Source: Haloplasma contractile (lineage in GTDB: Bacteria > Bacillota_I > Bacilli_A > Haloplasmatales > Haloplasmataceae). From it: a DNA stretch of 64,000 nucleotides. The position numbers and the translations under genes are program-made. The DNA lies in the NCBI GenBank assembly GCA_016841945.1, contig JAENYC010000002.1:36275-100274 (forward strand). Direction: 5' to 3'. Positions 1-8,374 of the stretch are shown piece after piece (positions within the stretch are counted from its first letter, which is position 1; each line of letters begins with the position of its first letter). The notes below the pieces were generated by a model, which saw nothing but the letters and a program-made list of their open reading frames with translations, was not told the DNA's origin and searched no databases.

Positions 1-438
1 AAAAAAGAAAATAATATTAATTTGTGGATAGGAAATCTATTTAAAATTAGTCGATATAAATGTGTCATTATGATGAATTGTGAAACCAGGTATTGTGTTG
101 TATTATTTAGAATGAGAAAAAAAGAATTTGAAAATATAGAAGCTTTATTTCAACAACAATTACGAAGAAACTTAAAATATGATGGCATAAGTAATGAAAA
201 AATTAATGGATATTTAAAAGAATCTAAATATTTATACACTAATACCTTTAGTAGAAGTATATTAGGTTCTATAAAAGAAATGGTTTACTATTCTGAAATA
301 TTATTTAGTGAGATAGGAATTGATAATCCTAATATGGATTATATTAATAAAAATTTAAATAATACAATACATCTTCCTTTAGGTCCTCATACACCAAATG
401 AGTTGATGAAATCAAAACTTGAAGAAATGTATACTTAG
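1..438 (+). CDS. DUF6933-like protein, 5' end outside window
   Basis: The reading frame is open to the first base of the window, so the true start lies upstream; the TTG at 22 is only the first start-like codon inside the window. The visible 146 or so residues carry a W-x-x-NLF-x-I-x-R-x-K-C segment followed by the T-R-Y-x-V-V-L-F stretch and a run of charged helices, a pattern I associate with the small DUF6933 family of unknown function. The missing N-terminus would be roughly 30-40 residues in that family. It ends at TAG 436-438 and is followed by a promoter for the next operon. No function is proposed; the family match is from memory of the motif. Confidence 0.5.
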   Translation, partial: KKENNINLWIGNLFKISRYKCVIMMNCETRYCVVLFRMRKKEFENIEALFQQQLRRNLKYDGISNEKINGYLKESKYLYTNTFSRSILGSIKEMVYYSEILFSEIGIDNPNMDYINKNLNNTIHLPLGPHTPNELMKSKLEEMYT

Positions 439-500
439 GTTACTATTTGTAACCTTTTTTATTATCATTAATTTCAAATTATGATAACTTTATGTCCTCT

Positions 501-528
501 TTGATTTTAAAGCGCTTTATAGTATAAT
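501..528 (+). promoter_or_regulatory. Promoter of the CotH operon with embedded operator palindrome
   Basis: TTGATT (501-506) and TATAAT (523-528) are separated by 16 bases, a good sigma-A-type promoter 40 bases before the CotH-like start. The spacer contains the perfect palindrome AAAGCGCTTT (509-518), the core shape of LacI/CcpA-family operators. A repressor bound there would block RNA polymerase. The identity of the regulator is inference. Confidence 0.6.
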
Positions 529-568
529 TAGGAATAATAGTTTTTTGTCAAAAGTTGGAGGTGATATA

Positions 569-2113
569 TTGAATAAAATAGTAACATTAGTATTTTATTT
601 TCTTATATTATTTATCATATATGGTTGTCAAGAAATTGAACAAACTGAATCAAGTATTGAAAACCATACATATTTATTTGATGATGTATCTGATGCCATT
701 GGTGATATGTTACCACTTCATTTTAATCAAGATATTGTTTTACCAGAATTTGATGATGTTAAATTGATATGGAAAATAGATGGTGTCACTATAAAAGATG
801 TACTACATTATGAACCTCCATTTGTTGATACACTGACTGAAATTCAAGTTGATATCACGATAGATAACATGACAAAGACATTTACTTATCCTATTACCAT
901 CCTTGCACCTGATTCAGCACTGAATCAAAATATAATGCATATCTATGTCGATGTTCCTATTGAACAGGTCACAAAGACTACTTATCGAAATGCGGCTGTT
1001 TTCGTTCAATCTCAAATTAACAATAATAAAGAAACTGTTTTTGAAAACAATAGGGTAGAAATTCGTGGTCGAGGTAATTCAACATGGGGTATGCCAAAAA
1101 AACCTTATCGTCTTCGATTTGCTGATGAGGTATCAATACTAGGGATGCCTCAAGCTAGAAACTATGTTTTACTTGCTGAGTATGCTGATAAATCATTACT
1201 ACGTAATATAATTGCTTACAAGTTTTCTAGTATGCTAGACCATATAGAATATGCAGTTAGTTCAAGGGTCGTTGAGGTTTACTTTAATGAAGAGTATCAC
1301 GGCGTATATGTTTTGACCGAACAGATAGAAATACATGAAAATAAATTATATGTTGAATCAATACCTGGTGTTGTTGTTACAGGCTATTTTCTTGAACTTG
1401 ATCAGCGTTTTTATGAACAAGGCAATGTAATTGGCGTTGATGGGATATCTGTATCGAACATTCCTTATATAATAAAAGAGCCATCACCAAAAAGTGAACT
1501 CACCCAGGAACAAATTTTATTTATTAATAATTATATTCTTTCTATGGAAGAAGCTTTGATTGAAAAAGAAGGCTATGAACAATATATAGATGTTGACAAT
1601 TTTATCGATTACTTTATTGTTCAAGAACTCTTTAAAAATGTCGATGTAGGATTTGGAAGTGTTTATTTTTACAAAAGGCCTAACGATGTAATACGCATGG
1701 GACCCATTTGGGATTTTGATCTTGCCATAGGTAATGCTGATTATATTGACTATGGCCCATATAATTGGTATGGTATGCGTAACTATAAAAATCGTTGGTT
1801 TAAACTAATGATGAATGTTCCTGAAATTCGCGAACGTTTTAAAGAGCGTTATATAGAGATATATCATGAAAAAATCCCTTTATTACTTGATGCACTTGAA
1901 AAACTCGGAGAGGCGATGAGTATACCTGCTAGACGTAATTTTATTCATTGGGATATTCTAGGAAAGTACGATTGGCCAAATCCTCCCGAAGTGGTCAATG
2001 CGAGAACATATCAAGAACAAGTGAATTATGTTTATGACTATATTGCACAACGTTCACTATGGATCAAAACTGTTGTACAATCTCAAGAATTTCAAAATGG
2101 TATATTTGACTGA
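569..2113 (+). CDS. CotH-family kinase-like lipoprotein
   Basis: A 514-residue exported lipoprotein: hydrophobic N-terminus ending in IIYGC (lipobox), then a beta-rich domain of about 100 residues, then the CotH domain. The CotH signature RGRGNSTWGMPKKPYRLRF lies about one third of the way in, and the conserved IWDFDLAIGN motif with the metal-binding DFD lies in the C-terminal half. Bacillus CotH is a spore-coat protein kinase; non-spore relatives such as this one are cell-surface proteins of unproven substrate. I chose the TTG at 569 because GGAGGTGAT sits 7 bases upstream and it gives a proper signal peptide; an in-frame TTG at 545 lacks one. It leads a four-gene operon with DUF4956 and VTC partners, a frequently seen association. 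Confidence 0.85.
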   Translation: MNKIVTLVFYFLILFIIYGCQEIEQTESSIENHTYLFDDVSDAIGDMLPLHFNQDIVLPEFDDVKLIWKIDGVTIKDVLHYEPPFVDTLTEIQVDITIDNMTKTFTYPITILAPDSALNQNIMHIYVDVPIEQVTKTTYRNAAVFVQSQINNNKETVFENNRVEIRGRGNSTWGMPKKPYRLRFADEVSILGMPQARNYVLLAEYADKSLLRNIIAYKFSSMLDHIEYAVSSRVVEVYFNEEYHGVYVLTEQIEIHENKLYVESIPGVVVTGYFLELDQRFYEQGNVIGVDGISVSNIPYIIKEPSPKSELTQEQILFINNYILSMEEALIEKEGYEQYIDVDNFIDYFIVQELFKNVDVGFGSVYFYKRPNDVIRMGPIWDFDLAIGNADYIDYGPYNWYGMRNYKNRWFKLMMNVPEIRERFKERYIEIYHEKIPLLLDALEKLGEAMSIPARRNFIHWDILGKYDWPNPPEVVNARTYQEQVNYVYDYIAQRSLWIKTVVQSQEFQNGIFD

Positions 2114-2149
2114 TACATTGCTTAAAAAAATAAATAAAGTAGGTGACTT

Positions 2150-2830
2150 ATGTTAGATTATATTTTTGACATCATACTCATTAAGGATGAAACACTGATG
2201 GCGTTTATCGTATCAATCCTTCTATCGATTGTACTAGGACTCATCATTGCTTTAATTTATCGTTACACACATCGGGGGATGAACTATGAAAGTTCTTTTC
2301 TTTCAACCCTTGCTCTTTTAGCACCCATTGTCACATTGGTGATGTTTTTTATCCAAGGTGACCTTGTTTTATCACTTGGTCTAGTTGGGTCGTTATCGAT
2401 TATTCGATTTCGCACTCCCATTAAAGACACACGAGATATGGTATTTTTATTTTGGTCAATTGCGATGGGATTAGGAATGGGAACACTGAATTGGACCCTC
2501 ACCATACTTGCAACCATTATTATAGGTTTACTCATATGCATTTTCTATATTATTCGTTATGGACGCCAAATCCATACTGAATATATTTTGATTGTAAAGG
2601 GAACTGATTATTTTAATGATTCAATTATGGAACTATTTTATAAGAATAAAAACATCGATGTTCACTTACGTAGTACTGAAACTGAAGGAAAACGTTTTGA
2701 AAATGTTTATGAACTTCGTTTTAAAAAAGAAGAACTCTTAATTATCAAAAAAATGGTTGAACATATTCGAAAACTAGAACAAATCCAAAAAGTATCTCTA
2801 TTATCTCCACAACTATCTTTACCAATGTAG
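2150..2830 (+). CDS. DUF4956 membrane protein
   Basis: A 226-residue protein with four hydrophobic segments in its first 140 residues and a cytosolic alpha/beta-looking tail of about 85 residues. The conserved block around GLVGSLSIIRFRTPIKD is diagnostic of DUF4956. The start ATG is preceded by AGGTGAC. Family members are repeatedly encoded beside VTC-domain and CotH-domain genes, as here, which suggests that the three work together at the membrane, but no biochemical function is established. Gap to the CotH-like gene is 36 bases and to the VTC gene 11 bases, so co-transcription is likely. Confidence 0.85.
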   Translation: MLDYIFDIILIKDETLMAFIVSILLSIVLGLIIALIYRYTHRGMNYESSFLSTLALLAPIVTLVMFFIQGDLVLSLGLVGSLSIIRFRTPIKDTRDMVFLFWSIAMGLGMGTLNWTLTILATIIIGLLICIFYIIRYGRQIHTEYILIVKGTDYFNDSIMELFYKNKNIDVHLRSTETEGKRFENVYELRFKKEELLIIKKMVEHIRKLEQIQKVSLLSPQLSLPM

Positions 2831-2841
2831 GAGGTTAAATT

Positions 2842-3600
2842 ATGCGAAACACTTCACGTTTTGAATATAAATATAAACTATCACAAATTCAATATTACGC
2901 GGTAAAGAATGCATTAATGCCCTATGTGAATCCAGACTTATACACTGAAAAGGCTAAAGATAACCGTTATTTAGTGCGAAGTCTTTATTTTGACACGCAT
3001 CATCTTAAAGCCTTTTATGAACGTAATGATGGACAATTTGGACGTATTAAAATCCGTTTGCGCGTCTATCAAGATTTTTACGACGATAAGGGGACTCTTT
3101 CTGTTGAACTCAAAACGAAAAAAGGTTCAAGAATGACAAAATATGCTGCCTTAATGCCACTATCTTCTTATCAATACTTTTTAAAAGAAGGAATATTTCC
3201 TGAAAAGGATAATCCGGTCGTTGATGAATTTATACGTCTAAAAATGACCCGTTTACTCGAACCACAACTCATTGTTCAATACTGCAGGGAAGGATATGTG
3301 CCAAAGGCACATGGTAATTTACGCATAACCTTTGACCATGGCGTGTCTAGTACACGTGCTAAAGTGCTATTTCCAAACTCCCCAATATTAAAATCACATC
3401 GTCCTAAAAACATTATATTAGAAATAAAGTGTCAACAAAAACAACCCGTATGGTTACAAAAAATCGTTAAGTCTCAAAATTTAAAAATGACAACAAATAG
3501 TAAGTACGTTCAAGGGATTGAAGTCATTAGACCAAATATGGTCACACCAAATGTGGATATCCACTTAAGACAAAAATCATATAGGAGGAGATATAGATGA
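2842..3600 (+). CDS. VTC-domain (polyphosphate polymerase-like) protein
   Basis: A 252-residue protein spanning the VTC tunnel fold. Visible landmarks are the N-terminal R-F-E-Y-K-Y strand, the V-R-S-L-Y-F-D strand, the basic strand K-I-R-L-R-V-Y, the acidic/basic strand VELKTKKG, and a late LEIKCQQ strand. These charged residues line the tunnel that binds triphosphate or polyphosphate in eukaryotic VTC4. Bacterial stand-alone VTC proteins are annotated as polyphosphate polymerase domain proteins, mostly without assay. The strong RBS GGAGG precedes the ATG and the stop overlaps the next gene by ATGA, so translation is probably coupled. Confidence 0.85.
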   Translation: MRNTSRFEYKYKLSQIQYYAVKNALMPYVNPDLYTEKAKDNRYLVRSLYFDTHHLKAFYERNDGQFGRIKIRLRVYQDFYDDKGTLSVELKTKKGSRMTKYAALMPLSSYQYFLKEGIFPEKDNPVVDEFIRLKMTRLLEPQLIVQYCREGYVPKAHGNLRITFDHGVSSTRAKVLFPNSPILKSHRPKNIILEIKCQQKQPVWLQKIVKSQNLKMTTNSKYVQGIEVIRPNMVTPNVDIHLRQKSYRRRYR

Positions 3601-5168
3601 CATTAAGACTAATAAAATTAAGCATTATGCTTGCCTTAATAGGTATCTTTTTGACAATTGCATATCTTCTCATGCGACAAAAACATGAAACAATAATATT
3701 TAAAGACCCCTCTTTTGAAACAGCGATAAGAAATCATATTAATTATCCTAAAGGAACGATTTCTAGTCATCAAATAGATGAGATTACGATACTTAACATT
3801 CCATATGCCAATATTGAATACTTAGATGGGATTGAAGCATTCAGTGCTTTACGCATACTTAATTTAGAAGGTAATAAAGTAAAAGATTTATCACCCCTTC
3901 AAACATTAAACCATCTAGAAACTCTCATATTACAAGATAACGAAATTACTGATTTAGAAGCCATTAATTTAGATAGTTTGAAAGATTTAGTATCTTTACG
4001 TGAATTAAACTTAAGACATAATGTCTTAAGACCTAATGAGCAAGAATCATCAAATGAGTACCGCATTAGTGATATTTCTCTTTTAACTGAGTTTACTCAA
4101 TTAGAGAAACTCATTTTACGCGATAACCATATTCAAGACATTTCTCCTTTATCGTCTTTAACCAATCTTCTTTATTTAGATCTCAGTCTTAATCCACTAT
4201 TAGATACCGAGCTCACTGCGTTATCAAACCTAAATCAACTTAAATATCTTAATTTAAGAGAAACCAATATTACTGATATTAGTGTATTAACATCATTATC
4301 TTCACTCACATATTTGAATCTTCATTCAAACATTAATATCGATACACTAGCCCCCCTTGACCATCTTACTAATCTAGAAACCCTTATTATACAAAATGTC
4401 CCTGTAGGCGAGGAGATTGTTTATCTATCAGATATGACAAACCTATTACGATTAAACATCAGAAACACTGGTATTTCAGATATATCTGTCCTCGTAACAT
4501 TAATAGAGAATGGCGCACTACAAGATAAACCAGCATTAGGTATATATGCTGAACTTGATTTGCGAGAGAATCCAATTCCTATATTATCTAGCGATGCAAC
4601 TTATGGTTATAATCTTTTAAGAGACTATTGGCATCAAATTACCTATAGATATCCATACCTGTTACCACTAGATCCTACTCGTGAGGTTATCATCAATGAA
4701 TACTTGTCATCAAACGGTGATACGATTACTGATGATGATGGTGATTATTCAGATTGGATTGAACTTTATAATCCAACTGATTCAGTGATTGACATATCGG
4801 GTTATTATTTCTCAGATGATACTGAAAATCCATTCCGTTGGCAATTTCCAGAAAACACGATGATTCATCCTAATGATTTTCTACTTATATATGCATCAGG
4901 AAAAGATTATATTGCCGAAAATGGTGAAATTCACACCAATTTCAATCTTTCAAGAACTGGCGAACCATTAATCTTAACAGCTCCAGATGGTATAACACTG
5001 ATTGATCAAACAATTCCTATCGCGCTTCCTAGAAATATATCGTACGGAAGATATCTTGATGGCAGTGATAATTGGGTATTTTTTGACCGTAACAACATTA
5101 CCCCAACTTCATCAAACAATAATGCCACACCATATGATATACCGGATTGGTTAAATCCAAATACTTGA
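3597..5168 (+). CDS. Leucine-rich repeat protein with C-terminal lamin-tail domain
   Basis: A 523-residue exported or membrane-anchored protein. Residues about 6-25 form a hydrophobic signal anchor without a lipobox Cys. Residues about 45-330 are internalin-like leucine-rich repeats of roughly 22 residues (pattern LxxLxxLxLxxNxIxDIxxL). Residues about 362-510 form a lamin-tail (LTD) domain, marked by INEYLSSNGDTITDDDGDYSDWIELYNP and the following GYYFSDD and RWQFPEN. LTD domains occur with CotH domains in other surface proteins, which fits this operon. Start overlaps the VTC stop (ATGA) and an upstream AGGAGGAG is the RBS. Likely an adhesive or scaffold protein at the cell envelope. Confidence 0.85.
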   Translation: MTLRLIKLSIMLALIGIFLTIAYLLMRQKHETIIFKDPSFETAIRNHINYPKGTISSHQIDEITILNIPYANIEYLDGIEAFSALRILNLEGNKVKDLSPLQTLNHLETLILQDNEITDLEAINLDSLKDLVSLRELNLRHNVLRPNEQESSNEYRISDISLLTEFTQLEKLILRDNHIQDISPLSSLTNLLYLDLSLNPLLDTELTALSNLNQLKYLNLRETNITDISVLTSLSSLTYLNLHSNINIDTLAPLDHLTNLETLIIQNVPVGEEIVYLSDMTNLLRLNIRNTGISDISVLVTLIENGALQDKPALGIYAELDLRENPIPILSSDATYGYNLLRDYWHQITYRYPYLLPLDPTREVIINEYLSSNGDTITDDDGDYSDWIELYNPTDSVIDISGYYFSDDTENPFRWQFPENTMIHPNDFLLIYASGKDYIAENGEIHTNFNLSRTGEPLILTAPDGITLIDQTIPIALPRNISYGRYLDGSDNWVFFDRNNITPTSSNNNATPYDIPDWLNPNT

Positions 5169-5212
5169 TGATTAATATTGTTTGTATAATTTTTAAATGA
5201 GGATATACTTAA

Positions 5213-5424
5213 ATAGAATTATATAATCAAAATAATATAGTTAAGTATAGATGTGGAAAAGAAAGTTATATTCCTTATATAGAAATACCTATCAATCATG
5301 ATATTGATAAAATCATTGTTGGACCAGAAACAATTCTGATTTAGTTTTAAAAGGATTTAATGAATATATAAAACATAGAGAATTATCTATTGAAGTATCT
5401 AAATCTAATATATCATATAGATAA
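5213..5424 (+). pseudogene. Remnant of a DUF2971-family gene
   Basis: No intact reading frame, but two consecutive segments read as the C-terminus of a DUF2971 protein: the first contains IPYIEIPI and IDKIIVGPET, the second continues DLVLKGFNEYIK through VSKSNISYR to TAA at 5422. They are in different frames; loss of a single A around 5330-5333 (converting an expected ACAAATTCTGAT-like sequence to ACAATTCTGAT) explains the shift. The upstream two thirds of the gene are absent. Identification rests on the I-I-V-G-P motif and is moderately sure. Confidence 0.55.
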
Positions 5425-5469
5425 ATAAAAATAGTTATCACTTGACATACTAATATAGAGGTGTTATTA

Positions 5470-5634
5470 ATGAGTGATAAATATATGGATAACAAGCCTA
5501 TGATAAGTAAATCTGCGATGGAAATATTAAAACAGGATTATGAACTGATAAAAGTCATAAAAGAAAAACCAAAAAGTAATTATGCAAAAATGTATAAAGA
5601 AATGTTAGAGAATAAAGAAGCAAAAGAAAGATGA
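5470..5634 (+). CDS. Small hypothetical protein (54 residues)
   Basis: A short ATG-initiated frame with AGAGGTG 10 bases upstream, coding for a highly charged, largely helical peptide (starts MSDKYMDNKPMISKSAMEIL, ends with lysine/glutamate-rich helix). The regular alternation of K, E and hydrophobic residues and the following strong terminator support a real gene. No cysteine, signal peptide or membrane segment is visible. I do not recognise the family. It follows the decayed DUF2971 gene and could be a partner left behind from the same module. Confidence 0.5.
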   Translation: MSDKYMDNKPMISKSAMEILKQDYELIKVIKEKPKSNYAKMYKEMLENKEAKER

Positions 5635-5643
5635 AAAAAATTA

Positions 5644-5669
5644 AAAAGTTCTGAAAAATCAGAACTTTT
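5644..5669. terminator. Bidirectional rho-independent terminator
   Basis: AAAAGTTCTGA, loop AAAA, TCAGAACTTTT: a perfect 11-bp stem flanked by A and T runs on both sides. It serves the small gene ending at 5634 and the convergent acetyltransferase gene ending at 5684. Confidence 0.85.
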
Positions 5670-5683
5670 ATTGTTTTTAGTAT

Positions 5684-6451
5684 TTATTCAGGTATTTTAT
5701 AATATGGATGATAAGTATGTGGTTTAAAACCTAGTTTTAATGCGACTTTATATGAAGGAATATTTTCTCCTCTACAAGACCACATGGGTTCATAATTATT
5801 TTGTATACAATAATGAAGTAGGGCTTTAGCAGGAATGAGTGAATAACCTTTTCGTCTAAAGTTTTTTGTTGTTTCAATACCAAACTCTAGTATCTTATCT
5901 GATAGATAAGATGCAAAACAAGTACTAACGATTTGATCATCATATAATAATGTGTATCCAATACTATGTTTTATAAACTCTTTTTCATCAACGAAGAAAT
6001 GTTTAGGAACAACTGAACCATCTATTTTATGAAATAACATTTTATCAATTAACTTTAAATTAAAATGTTTTGGAACTAATATTTCATTTTCTAATTTGTT
6101 TCCTTCATACTTAAAATTCACTCGTTCTGTTTTAATTAAGTGAGTGATATTATCTAGTATACTTTCCCATTTCATTGGATATACAAGTAAATATTTTGGT
6201 TTATTTTTTTTGTTGCTTGTTAAATAGTTCATTAGTGATTGATTAAATGCTTGATTTTTTTCATTTCCACATAAAAAAGCCATACCATATTGATGAGAGA
6301 TAAAACAAACCGTGGGTTCTTCTTTATTATCAACATATATTTCACCTTGTGCTGTATTTAAGGCAACCATTTCCGTAAATAGGTGATTATAATTAATTTG
6401 ATTGATAATTGGGATGACTTTATGATAATTTTTTGTATTTAATTTATACAT
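5684..6451 (-). CDS. GNAT-family N-acetyltransferase
   Basis: A 255-residue cytosolic protein of the GNAT_acetyltran type (PF12746-like). Residues 1-130 form the poorly conserved N-terminal half; the acetyl-CoA-binding half carries the motif ETTKNFRRKGYSLIPAKALL (the R/Q-x-x-G-x-G/S acetyl-CoA loop, here RRKGYS), followed by NYEPMWSC and a final SYKVALKLGF helix typical of GNATs. Reverse-strand RBS GGAGG lies just upstream (plus-strand CCTCC near 6458). It is divergent from a MocR-type regulator, an arrangement usual for a regulator and its target. Substrate unknown. Confidence 0.8.
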   Translation of the reverse strand: MYKLNTKNYHKVIPIINQINYNHLFTEMVALNTAQGEIYVDNKEEPTVCFISHQYGMAFLCGNEKNQAFNQSLMNYLTSNKKNKPKYLLVYPMKWESILDNITHLIKTERVNFKYEGNKLENEILVPKHFNLKLIDKMLFHKIDGSVVPKHFFVDEKEFIKHSIGYTLLYDDQIVSTCFASYLSDKILEFGIETTKNFRRKGYSLIPAKALLHYCIQNNYEPMWSCRGENIPSYKVALKLGFKPHTYHPYYKIPE

Positions 6452-6472
6452 ATTTACCTCCTTGTTTTTTAA

Positions 6473-6501
6473 TTGCGTTATTTTGTAATTTTGTCTATAA
6501 T
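6473..6501 (+). promoter_or_regulatory. Promoter of the MocR gene
   Basis: TTGCGT (6473-6478), 17-base spacer, TATAAT (6496-6501). It lies in the short divergent region with the acetyltransferase gene and about 75 bases before the chosen MocR start, leaving a leader that contains the palindrome at 6549-6562. Confidence 0.5.
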
Positions 6502-6548
6502 TAATTATATGAATGATATATCATAAAGACAATATAAAAAAGCATCAT

Positions 6549-6562
6549 CTGTACTGGTACAG
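6549..6562. promoter_or_regulatory. Perfect palindrome CTGTAC-TG-GTACAG in the MocR leader
   Basis: Six-base arms with a two-base centre, placed between the promoter and the GGAGG ribosome binding site of the MocR gene. It is a candidate autoregulatory operator, because MocR/GabR/PdxR regulators bind near their own start; a short RNA hairpin that modulates translation is the alternative. Confidence 0.4.
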
Positions 6563-6575
6563 TTTTGGAGGATAT

Positions 6576-7892
6576 ATGAGAAAAAAATATGAATTAGTGA
6601 TTGAACATATAGAAAAATTGATTGAATCTGAGCGATTAAAACAAGGAGATAAACTACCTTCTATAAGAGAAATATCAAGTAGATTCAATTGTAGTAAGTC
6701 AACTGTAATAAGAGCTTATCAAGAACTAGAGAATAAACATAAGATTTACCCTGTTGATAAAAGTGGTTATTATTTAGCCGATAAAATAAATGAGATAAAA
6801 AAAGAATCAATCATTGATTTTAGTGAATTAATGCCAGACCCTAATCTTTTACCTTATCAACAATTTAATCAATGTATAAATATTGCGATTAATCGTTATA
6901 AGAATAATTTATTTAATTATAGTGATGTAGAAGGATTATCATCTTTTAGAAAATCTTTAGTAAAACATTTTCTAGATTATAATATTTATACAAAAGAAGA
7001 AGACATCTTTATTACATCAGGTGCACAACAGGCCTTAAATATATTAACACAAATGTCTTTTTCTAATGATAATGATACTATATTGGTGGAACAACCGACC
7101 TATCCTTTGATGCTTCAATTAGCTAAATTACATCATCAAAAAATCATTGGGATTAAAAGAGATAAAAATGGGATTAATTTAGATGAACTTGAGAATATCT
7201 TTAAGAATGAAAAGATTAAGTTCTTTTATATGATGCCACGTTTTCACAATCCGTTAGGTTCTAGTTTAAGTGAAAATGATAAACAAAAAATTGTTGAGTT
7301 AGCTAAAAAATATCAGGTTTATATCATTGAAGATGATTACTTAGTGGATTTAAATCATAATAAAAAATCACTTCCACTTTATTATTATGATTTAAATGAT
7401 AAAGTGATTTATATAAAAAGTTTTTCTAAAACCTTTATGCCTGGTATAAGAATTGGTGCTGTCATTCTTCCTAGATTATTACAAAGTACTTTTATTGAAT
7501 ATAAAAGATGTGATGATTTATCAACATCAGTTTTAGCACAAGGTGCGTTAGAAATTTTTATTAATAGTCATATGTATAAAAAACATATAGAAAAAATTAA
7601 GCGAGAATATCAAAAGAAAATCGAGTGTATAAAGGATATTTTAAAAGAAAATGTAAATCAATATATTGTGAATATACCATCTAATGGTTTTGTGATATGG
7701 TTTCAATTAAAGCCTTGTATAAAAGTTAATACGTTTATACATAGGATGAAAAAGAAAAATATAATCATTGGAGATACTAATAAATATTTTATTGAAGAGA
7801 GCCAAGAAAATAGTTTTGCTTTATGTGTATCTAAGTTATCAATAAATGAAATTAAAGAGGGAATGACTATTATTATGAATGAATTTAAATAA
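6576..7892 (+). CDS. MocR-family (GntR wHTH plus aminotransferase-like) regulator
   Basis: A 438-residue two-domain regulator. Residues 1-70 are a GntR winged helix (KYELVIEHIEKLI, then LPSIREISSRFNCSKSTVIRAY). Residues about 90-435 are a type-I aminotransferase fold with the PLP-pocket motifs SGAQQALNI, EQPTYP, FHNPLG and IEDDY, and the PLP-anchoring lysine in KSFSKTFMPGIRIG. The ATG at 6576 follows TTTGGAGG; the in-frame ATG at 6513 has no RBS and would add 21 residues ahead of the helix. MocR proteins control PLP, GABA, taurine or similar genes; the divergent acetyltransferase is the likely local target. The effector cannot be told from sequence. Confidence 0.85.
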   Translation: MRKKYELVIEHIEKLIESERLKQGDKLPSIREISSRFNCSKSTVIRAYQELENKHKIYPVDKSGYYLADKINEIKKESIIDFSELMPDPNLLPYQQFNQCINIAINRYKNNLFNYSDVEGLSSFRKSLVKHFLDYNIYTKEEDIFITSGAQQALNILTQMSFSNDNDTILVEQPTYPLMLQLAKLHHQKIIGIKRDKNGINLDELENIFKNEKIKFFYMMPRFHNPLGSSLSENDKQKIVELAKKYQVYIIEDDYLVDLNHNKKSLPLYYYDLNDKVIYIKSFSKTFMPGIRIGAVILPRLLQSTFIEYKRCDDLSTSVLAQGALEIFINSHMYKKHIEKIKREYQKKIECIKDILKENVNQYIVNIPSNGFVIWFQLKPCIKVNTFIHRMKKKNIIIGDTNKYFIEESQENSFALCVSKLSINEIKEGMTIIMNEFK

Positions 7893-7901
7893 GAAAAAAG
7901 A

Positions 7902-7932
7902 AAAGACCTATGTATACATAGATCTTTTTTTT
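7902..7932 (+). terminator. Terminator after the MocR gene
   Basis: AAAGACCTATG, TATA, CATAGATCTTT followed by TTTTT: an 11-bp stem with one C/A mismatch and a U tract, 10 bases after the MocR stop. Confidence 0.8.
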
Positions 7933-8374
7933 GAGGAGATAAATAATTATATTTATGTTAGGATGTTAAACGCTTTTATTTGTTAAATATTTCACAATCA
8001 ACTATATAATAACATTTATTGAATAAAATTGCAAGGGCTTTTTCACAAAATTTTATTATGTTTTCACAAATATAAACGATTAAAAGAATAATTTTTTTAT
8101 TTGATTTATCTGGTCGTAAACCTAAAATTGTTTGATAAAGGTTCTAAATGATTATTAACCTATCTTGATATTATCTTCTAAAGATATTGCTGAAATCAGA
8201 AGATATATTAACTTTTTCAACTAAGACAAAAAGGGAGTTAACTCCCTTTATTTTTTATAAACTTCCTAACTTTTCATTGAGTGATAAAACCATTGTATTA
8301 ATTTTAAAAAAAAATAGTCGTTATTTCTTTTTTTATGGTTTTCAATTGTTCCTATTTTATGGAAAATCAATAAT
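7933..8374. other. Intergenic region without a convincing gene
   Basis: Very AT-rich. It holds GTTAAACGCTTTTA near 7966 (a degenerate LacI/CcpA-like half), a terminator at 8229-8256, and low-complexity T-rich sequence. A 63-codon frame at 8187 has no RBS and reads through the terminator hairpin, so I do not call it. Confidence 0.5.
8229..8256. terminator. Perfect-palindrome terminator
   Basis: AAAGGGAGTTAACTCCCTTT (8230-8249) is a perfect 20-base palindrome with A's before it and TTTTTT after it, so it can terminate in both directions. On the minus strand it lies 120 bases downstream of the regulator ending at 8375. Confidence 0.75.

Noticed and set aside
2284..2541. 85-codon minus-strand frame inside the DUF4956 gene
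   Set aside because: Antisense shadow of a clear membrane-protein gene; no RBS and no recognisable motif.
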